In this document: piece by piece, positions 45,158 to 57,316 of the stretch
Layout: each line of letters begins with the position of its first letter
Numbering within the stretch: position 1 is the stretch's first letter
Source: Hysterangium stoloniferum
Taxonomy: Eukaryota; Basidiomycota; Agaricomycetes; Hysterangiales; Hysterangiaceae
Assembly (NCBI GenBank): GCA_015178975.1
Contig: WHVD01000130.1
Span: forward strand, 1-64,000
Direction of reading: 5' to 3'
DNA length: 64,000 nucleotides
Program-made: the position numbers and the translations under genes
Notes under the pieces: generated by a model
The model's database searches: none
What the model saw: only the letters and a program-made list of their open reading frames with translations
Told to the model about the DNA's origin: nothing

Positions 45158-45529
45158 GTGAGATTTTGGCAAGTACCAGTGCTGGATGGCCAAGAAACTA
45201 AAGTAACAGCATTCTCAGTTCATTATATGTCGTAAGATCGTAGGCTCTCAATGAGAAGCAACTCTAGCAAGTCTGTGGTTCTAGAACACAATAACTTAGG
45301 CAATTATGAATTGGCTGGCAGCTCCAGATAAACCAGAAACTTGATGAGAGTACTTATTTGAGTGCCAATAATTTTCTTCATATAGAGAATTCCCATCACT
45401 TTATTATTAAATAGTACCTTGCCATCTTCCATCTGCTATTCACTGCCTTCCATCTGTGGCAAATCAGTATAATTGTACACCTCAATTGTTTGATATCCTG
45501 ATGCCACATGCATTTGCTGGGGATATATT

Positions 45530-45850
45530 TATGGAGTAGAGTTATAACTGTGGTAAAGCGACCTTGTATTAAGTATGTACCTGTACACCACTCTGCATTA
45601 GGTCTCCCACAGAGAGAACCGCCAGATGTTTATCGTTCATACACGTCATTAGAAGAGGTGATCTGGAGAGGCGTTGCACCCGGCTTTCCGGCCATCTCTT
45701 TTTCGTCTTCTTGGTGTTCCTCGTCTCCCTCACCATCAGCAGTCGTTACGGAACCTGGGAAGAACAATTAACATTTTGACCATGCCACCTTTTTTTCGCC
45801 ACTCTTCTAATCTTCTCCAGGGGACACCTCTGCAACGCGTCTCATGTGGA
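45530..45850 (-). pseudogene. X4: gene fragment
   Basis: Same SSNDVYE-type segment as X3 on the minus strand, followed by a Phe/Ala-rich degenerate part. No complete frame. Confidence 0.35.
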
Positions 45851-45959
45851 CGAAATTGTATTTTTTATGTTCGGAACTTACATGTCAAGATGACTGAAAA
45901 TCCTCGGTCAATGTTATGTATGCAACAAACGATGTAAGATGCTTAGTTTTGTTGCGGTT

Positions 45960-46984
45960 GCTTCTTCAATAACTGTTCTTTGGAGCATTCAAACCCAAAC
46001 CCAAAAGCAACGTTGCATGCCTGCTAGTCACACGCTCCTCAAAGGTAATCGCCGCGAAGAAGCCCCCAAGGCCCATGACGAGGAAAATGCGATACAAAGG
46101 TGTGGGCGGCTGAGGCGTCAGGCTCGGATGAGTCGGATATTTCAATTCTGTGGAGACATGGAGATGATAGAATGTGTCCTCGGAGAAGCTTCTTGAGCAC
46201 ACCTGGAGATAAGAGTGAGGAGCCGTTAATGGGTGACAAAGCCAGGGAGGCTGTAAGCCTGGCGCTCCAGGCATACTACAGCGGACCTTTAACTACATTA
46301 GATAACACCCTGTTTTTCCTGTACACCTGTCATAGCTGTTCTGCTCTGAACAATATAGCGTGGTCCTCTCAACTTGTGTGACCCGCGGACACCCAGTGAG
46401 GCTGATTGACGACAGCCTTACAGAGGCGCTGTTGGGCAAGGATGATACTGAGGCTGTTGGGATGATCTTGGAGGAAGGATAGGAGGGAGGAGGAGGATGT
46501 CGTTGAGGTGGAGATGGAGAATGGCTTTACGTTTTGGAGTACGGTTGAGAGCCAGATGGTATGTTGTCTTCTTTTTGTTGCCTTGATGTTGGGATGTGAT
46601 GATTGTTTTGGTAACAGGTTGATAACCATCTGATTGCATTCCTCCAAATGAAATTCATTGGGAAGACAATCTGTTTTTTATGCTGTTGAATAGGTTCTTA
46701 GACGATAAGGTGTTATGGATCCGTGGTTGATGTTAAAGTATCTTTATAAATCTCGAGATAGATTATCAGAAAGCAACTGGTCTAATTGACTCTGGAGGTG
46801 TCTTGAGTATCTCATCATCAACTCGGCTGTTGAATGGCTCTGCATGTCAGGTATACAACTTACCTATTTCATATCATGTGAAGGCTGACATCTTTGACAG
46901 CTTTCTCTGCCTTCGAGTCCAGTATCGACTATCCTCCGAATCCCCTTCTATGAGGCTGGATCTTGGACGTTCCATTTTCTGTAA
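45960..46984 (+). pseudogene. S4: 3' half of the S gene, interrupted by a 171-bp element
   Basis: From about 45985 it reads PKPKA...LLKGNRREEAPK and MIECVLGEAS. It is then interrupted at 46252-46422, and continues with ENGFTFWSTVESQ, a GT/AG intron, and VDNHLIAFLQMKFIG. The end is LEIDYQKATGLIDSGG, STRLLNGSACQ, a 50-bp GT/AG intron, and PVSTILRIPFYEAGSWTFHF with TAA at 46982-46984. This copy shows best how the gene ends. Confidence 0.45.
46252..46422. mobile_element. Short TG...CA element, 171 bp, target duplication GAGGC
   Basis: It begins TGTAAGCCTGGCG and ends GCCTTACA, and is flanked by GAGGC at 46247-46251 and 46423-46427. S3 (about 39078) and S5 (about 58950) show the uninterrupted site. 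Its imperfect terminal repeats and an internal GTGGTCCT-TCAAC segment are shared with 57644-57829. It may be a solo LTR of a small LTR family or a MITE-like element; it has no coding capacity. Confidence 0.8.
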
Positions 46985-47400
46985 CGTTCCCTTTATGGCT
47001 TGCCTAATGACGACTCGAATTTCATCGGTATTTCGTGATTCCTCTTCAACACTCTCCTTGGTGTCGATGACACTGGCAATTTTTCCTGGCTAGAGACACC
47101 GACTATAAATTGAAGATAGTGGTAGACTGATGCATGTCAAGGTGTCACATACCAAGCTCGATTTTCTTTCGGCGGTGGCTTCGTAAAATTACTCTACGCT
47201 GATCTTTTGCTGGTCAAGGATGGAAAGCTCTTGCGGAAATAGCCACTGCAACCACCCCGAACTCCCATCGAAAATCTTGGTAAGCTTGTCGTTCCTCCTT
47301 ACTTGATACTTACCTTTTATAAAATTCTCAGAAAGTGCTATAGTCCTGTCAGGATAGAATGACACAACAGACTTAAAAACAAAAGGGGTGTTCATGATGA
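46874..47400 (-). pseudogene. R3: 3' part of the repeat-containing R gene
   Basis: The minus strand reads KLTKIFDGSSGWLQWLFPQE and SILDQQKISVE, then an intron, then RIASVIDTKESVEEESRNTD and KMERPRSSLIEGDSEDSRYW. The stop is at 46876-46874. It keeps CGA where R2 has TGA, showing the longer C-terminus. Its end overlaps S4 tail-to-tail. The 42-bp repeats are reduced to one unit. Confidence 0.45.
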
Positions 47401-48109
47401 GTATATCATATTATACCCATTTGAATGGTGTTTATTGCTCTTGTTTGACTGTGATGATGGCGATGAAGTAGGACTTGGTAGAGAAGGATATTAGAAATTA
47501 TTTAAAGCAGAGATTACTTACTATGTAGAAGCGCTTCAATTATAACAAAAATGTGAACTTCTTTGTGCCTCAGAAATCTATCACATTCTCTTTCAGCTAA
47601 TTCATCCCAGATCCACCTCCGTGATACATCCACCATTCACAACTACAAGTTCTGTTAAGCCGCAGCAGGACAAGCAGAATGCCCTCTTACACAATCTGAT
47701 CAACCACATGGCCTAGTACTTGCCTTGGGTGCAAATTCACATTAGCTCACTGGCTCAGGCTCCCTGAGAATGGATACAGACATCATGCAAGAAATGCCAA
47801 ATGCCATATGTGCAGAGTCTCATGTATGGTATGTGATGCTCTTCAGTGCCAACTTTGCCTGAAGAGACCATCTATCCCAGATCCTAACATACCATACATG
47901 CATACTGTCCTATCCCCATACCCATTTCATTCTTTGGCCATGCCATTGACCAAATTTTCACATTCATTCGCAATGTCCACATCATGTAATGCAGATTCTA
48001 TCAGTCTATCTTGGGGTAGGCACCCCTTCATCCACGTTTTGCATCCTATACCCATCGAGTAATCATCTGCTAAAATTCATTAATCTGAGCTGCTGCTCTT
48101 CAAAATCCT
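47401..48109. other. Non-coding stretch, start of CpG-poor segment
   Basis: No conserved frame, no match to the T, S, R or U blocks, and few CG dinucleotides. Confidence 0.5.
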
Positions 48110-48470
48110 GGACACATGCCGCTTGACAGTCTTCGACAGTCCACTTCAGTTCATTACTGCTACAATTAGCATTTCTATAACATGTAATAGACAAGGATCA
48201 ATGGATAAAAGTTATGGTCTTCGACTGTTCACTTGAATTTATTACTGCTACCATTAGCACTGAGCCGATACACCACCAAATCCACCCTGGACACACTTGT
48301 CCCTTGACAGTCATCAGCTGTCCACTTCAATTCATTACTCCTATGATTAGCACTGAGCCACTGTTCCTCCGACCTCACACTGTACACTCTTGTCCCTTGA
48401 CAGTCTTTGACTGTCTGCTTAAATTCATTACTCCAACGATTAGCACCGAGCCTCTGCTCCTCATCACCTC
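48110..48470. repeat. Degenerate minisatellite, about four units of 78-100 bp
   Basis: Units share CTTGACAGTC, CCACTTCA and TTCATTACT followed by ATTAGCACTGAGCC. They start near 48122, 48222, 48300 and 48397, with spacing of about 78-100 bp. Confidence 0.7.
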
Positions 48471-48659
48471 AATGAACTCCCAGTGCCATGTACTAACACC
48501 TATACATTGCTATGTATGTTTATCTAATAGTGTGCTTCTTATTTAATATAGATTGGCATGGGGTTTCCTCAACCTATGGTTCACCTTCAATGTGAACTTG
48601 ACCACTGGAGGTGAGGAGTCATCATGTTAATATATTCCCTACTCACATAGTTCTTAACA

Positions 48660-48835
48660 ACTCACCAAATGGGTCAAGAAAAAAGGTGAGTATCTTTTGA
48701 GTCGACTGTTCATTCCTTTCACTTATTGTTCAAAACTACAGGGGAACCAACTAACAAGGAACAAAAATGAAATGAGTATCATTTGAGCTGACCCTTTATT
48801 CCTTTTGCTTATTATTCAAAACTACAGGAGTGGTC
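48660..48835 (+). repeat. Tandem pair of intron-like 85-bp units
   Basis: Two units share GAGTATC-TTTGAG, CATTCCTTTC-like pyrimidine tracts and end TTCAAAACTACAG. The first starts GTGAGT, so each looks like an intron followed by a short exon-like stretch. No open gene is found around them. Confidence 0.5.
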
Positions 48836-48944
48836 CAAAAACCAATGATCATGAATGGAGGGTAAGCATCCTTTGTCTTTACCATCTGTTCCTTTTTCTT
48901 ATAATACATCTTCTCAGACATGTCAGGTGTGTATCAAAAGAGAG

Positions 48945-49150
48945 GGCTACAATGGCTAAGTGGCATATGTCATTAATCCTGGTCTCACATTATGCTGACT
49001 GCCTGTTCAGGTCATGGGTTAAAATCCCACAAAGCCACCAGGGAGTTTCAGTGGGTATTGTGCTTGGCATGGAACCCCACAGTACCCACATTGGGTCTGC
49101 ATCAATGCATTTTTTCCTGGGAGGGTTGTATACTGCACCAGCATGATACA
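48945..49150 (+). repeat. tRNA-derived SINE-like repeat
   Basis: TGGCTAAGTGG (about 48955-48965) matches a Pol III A box. GGGTTAAAATCCC (about 49017-49029) matches a B box in a 4-bp stem. The spacing, about 62 bp, would fit a tRNA with a long variable arm. A non-tRNA body follows. Only one copy is seen here. Confidence 0.5.
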
Positions 49151-50376
49151 TTGTTAGTCATGTTTGATCATTGGCTACCTCCAAAAAACAAAAGAAAATT
49201 CAATGTAAATACTACATGTACATAGTTATTATAATAGCAGTTTTAATATCTTAGTGTCAATAAAATTGCTGAGAGACCTTTTCTTACTAGATGTCTTGGA
49301 CAAATTAATTTGTCCCCAGTCTCTGATGGAGGCACATGATATATGTCTTTGACAATGCTCAGTCTTTGACTGTGTGTATCTGTAGACATTTTGATTGGTC
49401 TGGTTTTCATGGTCTAGACCTGTGTGAACATCCTTCATACCCTTTTGTATGTGTATACTTACATACCTTATGCATGCTGATGAGTCCTGAACTTCTACCT
49501 TAGACCTGTACTTGAGCGCTCTTGCATATCAAATATACATTATTTGCCATTTTCTTCTTACTCAGCTTGGAGCATGAATCAGCCCTTGAAATCAGTATGT
49601 TGCCTTAAATTACATGAATTGTACTTGCAGTAAAAAAGTTTCAAGTGCATTTCAAGTGTGAAATGCTGGCTTATTCACCTTACTTACCTTAAATATGATT
49701 AAGTGCAATAAGGGAGATCAATTACCAAAAACATTTTCCTGATGTCGATGCCATGTGAAATATTGGTAAATACCAGTACTTTCGGGATTGCTGGTTGCTG
49801 TTAGCTGCTCAGGAAATGGAGTTCACAGCATTCTTGGTACAGTAAAAGTGGTATGACTGAAAGCACTCAATGAGAAGCCACAGTGTTGCAGCTTCAGAAA
49901 ATAATAACTTAATTATGAATGAAAGGCTGGTGTTCACAACCATCAATGATGGTCCACAGCTGGCAGAGGACAAAGGGCTCCACACCATACATATATCCTG
50001 GCATGGAAAATGCTCCAAAACAGTACATAGTTCAAGTGAAGGTGCCCAGGGAATCCTTGGGAATATATAAAATTTCCTGCACATTTTCAGAAATTCTTGA
50101 GTTTTCTGCACTGGACTCAGATGCCATGTGAGATATTGACAAGTAACAGTGCTGGGTCACTGGTAGCTGCTCAGGAAATGAAGTTCACAGCATTCTCAGT
50201 GTAGTATAAGTAGTATGACTGTAAGTGCTCAGTGAGAGCCATCTATACCATAATTTCAAAATAATATCAAAAAAATATGAATGAAATATCCTTGGGACCA
50301 TCCACTGTATTATTATGAGGTTTGACTTGGCTCAGAATAAATTGTGAGATTGTATAATGCTAGCACTGTTACCCAG
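49151..50376. other. CpG-depleted decayed repeat sequence
   Basis: Contains weak traces of the sequence upstream of T genes (LAST-like 'gccatgtgag...tgctcaggaaat' motifs at about 49750 and 50120, tandemly related). No coding feature. Confidence 0.4.
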
Positions 50377-50470
50377 GGTCAGGTCATGTAATTGGTAACA
50401 CCCTTGCTATATATGCTGAAGCCTTGGGTTCAATTCCCAGTCTGGCCATTCATTTTCTACACTTTTAATA
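50377..50470 (+). repeat. tRNA-derived SINE, copy 1
   Basis: A 71-base tRNA-like head (50377-50447) has a 7-bp acceptor stem (GGTCAGG with TCTGGCC) and a T arm around TTCAATT. It is followed by a tail ATTCATTTTCTACACTTTTA shared with the copy at 51540. The anticodon arm is degenerate. Confidence 0.65.
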
Positions 50471-50644
50471 GGTATGTGCCCTGCTGTGTGCTTTAGGGCA
50501 TAGTTCCTGTGTGCAGAGTGAACAGTAATATCCTGAATACATAGAATAATTAGTCAAAATATGAAAACAGTGTTTTTTGGGCTTTTATTTTACTTCTTCA
50601 AGTGTCATAAATCTTTTTAATTTGATGGTCACTCTAAATATTTG

Positions 50645-51460
50645 GCAGGTAACTCCCAGGGATTGTTAGGCACCAAGGCCTTCAAGTCTCCCATCAGAGG
50701 TTTCCTCATACCCCTCTGCAGAATGGATGGGAATTTCTCCTTCACAATGTCTCCTCGAAATAAAATCTCCCATATAATTATCTCTGATGTCCTGAATCAC
50801 AGAATGTCCAATACTGCGTACCACCCCTCAGAAGGGAGTGACCATGAGATTGCTCATCATATTCATTGCATTACATGATGAGTTTAATTCTCGCAGATTG
50901 AGAAAGAAGTGACAAATGAGAAAGGTGGATATGCTGCAGTTGACATTAAGAAGTTAGGTGAAGTGCATGCAATAAATACTTGCCAAGTTTCGAAGTTTGT
51001 GCTGACATTTTTAAATCCGGCTTATATTGTATGTGGAATGAGTGTGTAGCAGAAAATCCTCAGAGGATGAAAGATCTTCACTGAGGCAAGCTTGGGAGAA
51101 ATGTAGTATCAGTGAAAAGGAAAGAAAGGAGGGGTAATTCCAACCCTTATTTGTAATTAGGATCTGTAAATTCCATATGAAAATTACACTGAAAATCAAA
51201 ATCAAAATTCCATCAAGTGGAGTCACATTAATTTAGTACTAATGCAAATCAGAGAACACCTGCAATTAATATCATCAGGGTCATAAGAACATGTAGCCTC
51301 AAACGCCAAGGTAAATTACCTTGTTGTACAAATATATAGGTTATAGATCATTTCCACAATTCTCTGATATCTCTTTCCAGCCTAATCGTGTCAATGGTGT
51401 AGAATCACGTGACAAGTAATATCAGCCCATCAAACATAATTGTCAAAGCACCTTTTGCTA
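50645..51460 (-). pseudogene. T6: 3' half of a DUF6533-like gene, CpG-decayed
   Basis: The minus strand is alignable to T7 and T8 from the VIDS-type helix exon to the tail. Where T7 has CG, T6 mostly has TG or CA (for example in the LRELNSS and TFRGAV regions). The frame is destroyed. The 5' half is missing. Confidence 0.6.
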
Positions 51461-51504
51461 TCATTACTTACTTGAGTGCCAATAATTTCCTTCATATGGC
51501 AAAT

Positions 51505-51629
51505 TGTTAGATTGAGTAATGCTAGCAAGTGTTTCCCAGGGTCGGGTGGTGTAATGGTTAACCCCTGCTATATATGCAGAAGCCCTGGGTTCAATCCCCA
51601 GTCTGGCCATTCATTTTCTACACTTTTAA
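51505..51629 (+). repeat. tRNA-derived SINE, copy 2
   Basis: A 69-base head (51540-51608) has a full acceptor stem (GGTCGGG with TCTGGCC, three G-T pairs). It also has an A box TGGTGTAATGG, an anticodon stem CTGC/GCAG around TATATAT, and a perfect T arm CTGGG-TTCAATC-CCCAG. The 35 bases upstream and the 20-base tail match copy 1. Base 33 is not U, so I do not call a functional tRNA. Confidence 0.7.
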
Positions 51630-52244
51630 CACAAATTACCATCACTTCATGATTATATAGTATGTTGCCATCTTCCATCAGGCACCTACTGTCTTCTATC
51701 CATGGCAAATCAGTATAATCACACACCTCACCAAATGTTTTTTTTTTTGTGCTGTCCTAATGCCACGTGGGTTTGCTGGCATAAATTTGTGGAGTAGAAT
51801 TGTAACTGTGGTACAGCCATCTTGCACTAAGTATGTACCTATATACCATTCTGCATCAGGTTGACATCCTACGGAGACAACGTTTCGGCTCACATGCTGC
51901 AGCAGAGACAGGGACAATGCCATATTTTCTACGGGGAGATTGGGACAAGTCGAATTCAACCTCTACTAGCCTAATTATGTTCAGTCAATATCCAGTGCTG
52001 CTGGCAAAGTACCCGAATTCCCTTGGTCCACTGCATTTTTTATGCATCTTCGTACTTTATGATGGTGGCCTGGATGAGATAAAATGTATAGGCTGGAATT
52101 CCATGCCAGATCAGAAAAGCAAGAAGCCTCTGCCAACCTATTGATTGACGTCAAACATAGCCCAGTCAGCAACAGAGACTTCGGTCGGCAGGCTTGAATT
52201 ACCACACAGTTCGCCTGTATCTATGTAGGACAGCATTTAAACAC
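51630..52244. other. Spacer with decayed X-like start and unassigned sequence
   Basis: 51,660-51,880 resembles the X-block flank (CTGCATCAGGT). 51,890-52,240 is unrelated to other blocks and has two short overlapping frames on opposite strands without motifs. Confidence 0.4.
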
Positions 52245-54165
52245 AGACGGTCTCAGACATCGCCTGGTCATCCCCTGCGCCCCTCCTTGTGAATCTCCTA
52301 CAACAACAATGACGCTTCGGGATGTGGACACTGTAAAAAGTAAATGCAGTTTATCTCAGTGTCCAATACACTTACACTGAATCGCAGCCCCGGCACTCAC
52401 TGAAGTCAAATGTCCAATTGTCACACGAATTTCCGAAAAATGCACTTTAACAAAGTGCATTTCATCATTCATCTCAATGTCCTCTTCGTCGAATTTCCAC
52501 GTGGACTAATGCAGTTTTCAATTTTTGAGCAAGTCATGTGAAGCTCAGCATGAACCAGGTTACTCCCTCTATCTCGACCACACCGAACGACTATCGATTT
52601 TGTGCTACTGCAAAATCCTCATATGTTGGTTGACCTGAATGCTGAGTTATATGGTTGATATTTATTCTAAATTTGACTGCGGCCTGGGCTATTCCTCAGC
52701 ACTGATAAAAGTTCTTCATGATGGATATTGGTAACCAGCAAGTCGTCAGTACATTTATTCTATTACAAATTCTCATTTCGGATTCTATGGGATTCCATGT
52801 GGCATCTAGCATGTGACTGCATATCAGGAGCGGCAGTGCCGAAGCCGTTGCGGTTGCAGGTGGAGGTGGGATGGGGATGTTGTTCGGGTCAATGAAGATC
52901 ATGAGGTGTTGCACATCGTCACAGTTGTTGGAGTATAAATGGAGGAATGTGGGCCCATATCAGGTGGGTATATGCGTTCTGGGGAGACACCAGACTTGGA
53001 TATTTGTGTTGGTGGTATTGAACGGTGGGATAAATGCTATTACATAGTGAGTTTTCGTTCTCATTTGATTTTGGTCTTCTAATTAATGGTATAGCCTAGC
53101 CTCGTTTCATCACTCGGTGTGCTCAGCACATTTACATTCCCATCGCCTCACTGCATAATCCCACCCTCCCAACAACTTCTGACTCCTCGGAATTTGTTTA
53201 CTGACATATGGGTGGTGCAAGGTGACGACGGTGGATGGTGGCAGCCGTGGATGCCAGTGAAGGTGGCAGTGGGAGTGGTGGCAATGATGACAGCAATAAT
53301 GGTGATGGGTGGTGATGGATAATGGTGATGGTTGTTGGTGGAATAAGAGCATGGTAGAAGTGTTCAGTGACCTGCTTTGCAGTGTATTAGTGGATGGTAT
53401 TCAGTGTGTTTAGTTTTTTAATGAATTGGTTTGAAGAGTAATATGAACTGAAATTAAGTGCAAAAATACGCAAAAGTGACATCTGTCCTACTTAGATTTA
53501 GCCCCTTAAATGCATCATCCAACAACCGCTTAACGGCCTTAAATCAATGTTTGAACACTGTTACAAAGCGACCTTAGTTGAAGTGCCTGGAGTGCTTCAT
53601 TTAAGCGCACTAACTTCAGTGGAGAACATCATTGGACTTCATGTTTCGTACTACTAGTGATCAATCGATCGGCATCGTCCGTTACAGAATTACTATTGAA
53701 ATCACAAAAGCTTCAGTCATTCCCTCGGGTGGTTTGCTGTGAACATTTAAATATCCCTGCAGAACTCAGCTTAGTAACCTCAAATATTCACTTTGAAACT
53801 TCTGATCTTCATGGAGACGGGAACACCCCCGCCTAATGAAGGAGTCTAGTTATCCATTCTGAGTAAACAGATTATATGAGGTGAATAGGTTTCGCGGCCG
53901 AAGTTTCCTTCAGTCAAGTGCTTAAGACTATCAGTTTGATACAACTATGATATCTGCCCTCTATAATTACTATAATTGGTCTGATGCGAATGGGATGCAA
54001 TGGTACTACATGAAATGACTGATTTACACCCTCTGGACCGTCTACTGTATTCTTCTCAGGTCTGACTACGTTCAGATTCATTTATGTGTATGATTCCACA
54101 CAATTCTGAGTGAACGGGTGCTTTATAAATAAATAAATATTCTTGCGGCTCTATTAATATCCTGT
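52245..54165. repeat. Large direct repeat, right copy
   Basis: Same block order as 42226-44417: W (52245-52752), U tail (52770-53100), F tract (53190-53345) and spacer. It is about 270 bp shorter, mainly by a deletion near 53640 relative to the left copy. Confidence 0.75.
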
Positions 54166-54300
54166 ATACATCTATAGAATAATTAGTCGACATGTGAACT
54201 GTATCCAACGATTTTTGGGGGCTTTTATTTTACTTCATCAAGTGTCATAAATGTTTTTAATTGTGGTCACTGATAGTATTCGGCAGACAACCCCCTTACA

Positions 54301-55137
54301 TTACTCTTCAAGTCTCCCAGCAGATGTTTCCTCACACCCCTCTACGGAATGGACGGGGCTTCCACCTTCACAATGTCCCGTCGAAATAAAATCTCCGATA
54401 TATTTATCTCCGACGTCCTCAATTACAAAATGTCCAATACTGCGTACGGCCCCTCGGAAGGTAGTGAGCCCGAGATTGTTCATCGTATTCATCGTGTTAC
54501 ATGACGAGTTCAATTCTCGCAGATCGAGAAAGAAGCGGTAAACGAGAAGGGTGGATATGCAGCAGTTGACATTAAGAAGTTAGGCGAAATGTGTGTGATA
54601 AATACTTGCCAATTTTCGAAGTTTCCGCCGACATTTTTCAATGCGGGCTATATTTGGATGTGTGAGATGAGTGCGTGGTATAGAATTCTCAGATGACAAA
54701 AGATCTTCACTGAGACAAACTTAGGAGAAATGTAGTAGTATCAGTTAAAAGGGGGGAAGGGCAATCCCAAACCTTGTCTGTAATTAGGATTTGTAAATTC
54801 CATATGAAAATTATGCCAAACAATCAAAATTAAAATTTCATCAACTGAGGTCACGTTAGTATAGACTGACTCAAATCGGAGAACACCTGCAATTATTAAT
54901 ACGATCAAGTCATAACAAGATGTAAACATAAACATCGAGATAACTTGCCTTGCTGCATGCATGAGTAGATAGGCTACAGATCGTTTCCGCAATTCTTTAA
55001 GACCTCTTTGTAGCCTAATCATGCTGATGGTGTGGAATGATGTGTTGAAAAATATGACCCCATCGAACGCAATTGTAAGAGCAATTATTGCTGCGACTAA
55101 CGTGTCAAATTGAGGTCTCCAGATTTCTGCAGCCCTG
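54301..55137 (-). pseudogene. T7: 3' half of a DUF6533-like gene
   Basis: A minus-strand frame (from about 55163) reads AAEIWRPQFDTLVAAIIA, RLQRGLKELRKRS, VLRFESV and FHMEFTNPNYRQ without the introns being removed. The last exon ends at 54301. At about 55137 it is fused directly to U5. Confidence 0.6.
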
Positions 55138-55560
55138 TACTCAAGCCAGGATTTTAGATTCATCTTATTGTGATTTGTGCAGTACAGCCTCCGTGTACCA
55201 TGACTTGGGCATTATGTCAGATAATGGGATTCACATTAATGAAGAAGTTTTGTATGCTTACGCCGCAAAGAGGATCCTGAAAATTGCAAAACCATTGTGT
55301 CCTGTGCCCGCGTATTACAATTCTGACATTTCGGACTCTATGAGATTGAATGTGGCTTCTACCATATAACTGCATATCAAGAGTGGCAATGCCGAAGCGG
55401 TTGCGGTTGCAGGTGTAGGTGCTGTGGGGATGTTGTTGGGGTCAATAAAAATCATGTGGTGTTCTACAGCGTTACGTTGTTGCAGTATAAATGAAGGAAT
55501 GTGCATATGAGGTAGGTATATACATTCTAGGGAGACACCAGACTTGGATATTTGTGTTGG
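55138..55560 (+). pseudogene. U5: finger and tail of the U gene
   Basis: ILDSSYCDLCSTASVYHDLG (about 55148-55207) is followed by DNGIHINEE. Four bases present in U1 and U6 (a GTAAGT donor context) are missing, giving VLYAYAAKRILKI in place of the FVCLRC half of the finger. The Val/Ala-rich tail follows. Confidence 0.4.
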
Positions 55561-55639
55561 TGGGCTTTTATGTTACTTATTCGAGTGTGATAAATGTTTT
55601 TAAATGTACCCTATTATTCGACACATAACCCCCTTGCAT

Positions 55640-57316
55640 TAGTATGCACCAAGGCCGTCAACTCTCCCTCTCGAGGTTTCCTCACACTCCTCTGCGGAAT
55701 GGACGGGGAGTTCTCCTTCACAACGTCCCCCCCAAATTAAATCCCCTGTATAGTTGGATCTTCGACGTCCTCAATCAAAGAATCTCCAATACTGCGTACT
55801 GCCACTCGAAAAGTAGTGACCACGAGATTGCTCATCGTATTGATCTCGTTGTATGATGAGTTTAATCCTCGGAGATTGAGAAAGAAGCGGCAAAAGATAA
55901 GGGCGGATATGCTGCAGTTGACATTAAGAAGTTGGGCGAAATGTGTGCGATAAATACTTGCGAAGGTTCGAAGTTTGCACCGAAGTCATTAAATGTGGCC
56001 TATATTGGATATGAGATGAGTGCGTGGTATAGAAATCTCAGGGCAAAAGATCTTCACTGCAAACTTAGCAGACATGGAGTAGTATCAGTTAAAAGGGGGA
56101 AAGGTGCGGTAATCCCAAACCTTCTTTGTCATTAGGATTTGTAAATTCCATATGAAAATTATGCTAAACAATGAATATTAAAATTTCATTAGCTGATGTC
56201 ACGTTAATATAGCACTGACGCAAAAGGGAGAACACCTGCAATTATTAATACAAGGAAGTCATAACAACATATAGACATAAACATTGAGATAACTTACCTT
56301 GCTGGATAAGTAGAGAGCTTATAGATCGTTTCCGCAATTCTTTAATACCTCTTTGTAGCCTAATCATGCCGATGGCATGGAACAATTTGGTGAATAATAT
56401 GAACCCATTCAACGTAACTGTAAGAGCGCTTGATACTGTGACTGAAACGATCATGTCAATTCGAGGTCTCCAGGCATATGCAATCGACTTCTGTACTCCT
56501 GTTTAATGATGTTAGTGCATAGTGGCATCGTTCTAGCTAAGTGAAACGAACAGTTTGATACTGGTCCCAGAAATACAATCTTCATGGACTACGATAAACT
56601 ATCACACTCGTGGGTATACCGGTCCACACATTGGCAATAAGGACACACACCACAAGGCAGGAGACTTGTCCAAGATATATAAACAAGATTGGAGTTAAGA
56701 GGTATTTGTTAGCCCTGCTTATAGCGTAAACCATTGCAACTAATAGCCCTGACATCCATCTTCGTTAGGTTATTTGAGAAAGTAAATCCTACAGTAATTA
56801 ATCACCGTATCCACTAAGTGCCGCTACAGCTCTCAGAACAGCGGAGGTGTGGAATCGTCCATTACATGCCCTATGGCTAATCAGTAAACAACTAACCTGA
56901 CGGCTCAAATGGTACCACACACTATCAACTGCTGTAAGTCAAGGGACATTTTCAGGCCCATCCCACGACGCACCTCTAACGGTTCATTTGTTAAATCAAT
57001 GGCGAGGTCCAATATAAACACAAGTAGCAATGAATATCGGGTGATGAAGTACAGCACAGATGCTAGTCTGATTCTACTCTTCCACACGAATTGGATTTCC
57101 GCTGGAAGAGTCAAGATTGTATCATAACTAAAGAAAACTGAAATGTCTGTCTATATAGTGTGGTAAACAATGCAACTTCGTGTAGACAGACCTAATATTG
57201 CCACATCGGTGTAAGTCCAAATCTTACTGGAAACCTACGGTCAGTGTTGTGTGCGATGTCATGGCCCGAGGTAGTTACTTTAGAATTGCTGCTTGAATAT
57301 CTGCCACGGATGCCAT
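55640..57316 (-). CDS. T8: DUF6533-like multi-span membrane protein gene, near full length
   Basis: ATG 57316 gives MASVADIQAAIL, then an intron, NKIWTYTDVAIL, an intron, and TLPAEIQFVWKSRIRLASVL (57114-57055). MIVSVTVSSALTVTL and RLQRGIKELRKRS lie at 56454-56310. The tail (NSSYNEINTMSNLVVTTFR, about 55860-55800) ends earlier than in T2 because of small changes. The exon order and phases of the first three exons match T2 and T3. Whether it is expressed cannot be judged. Confidence 0.5.

Noticed and set aside
46803-47093. 97-codon + frame beginning MSISSSTRLLNG
   Set aside because: Its start is the S4 penultimate exon read through an intron, and the rest is antisense to R3.
51540-51608. Functional tRNA gene
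   Set aside because: Acceptor and T arms pair well, but base 33 is not U, the D arm is weak, and a second decayed copy with the same tail points to a SINE.
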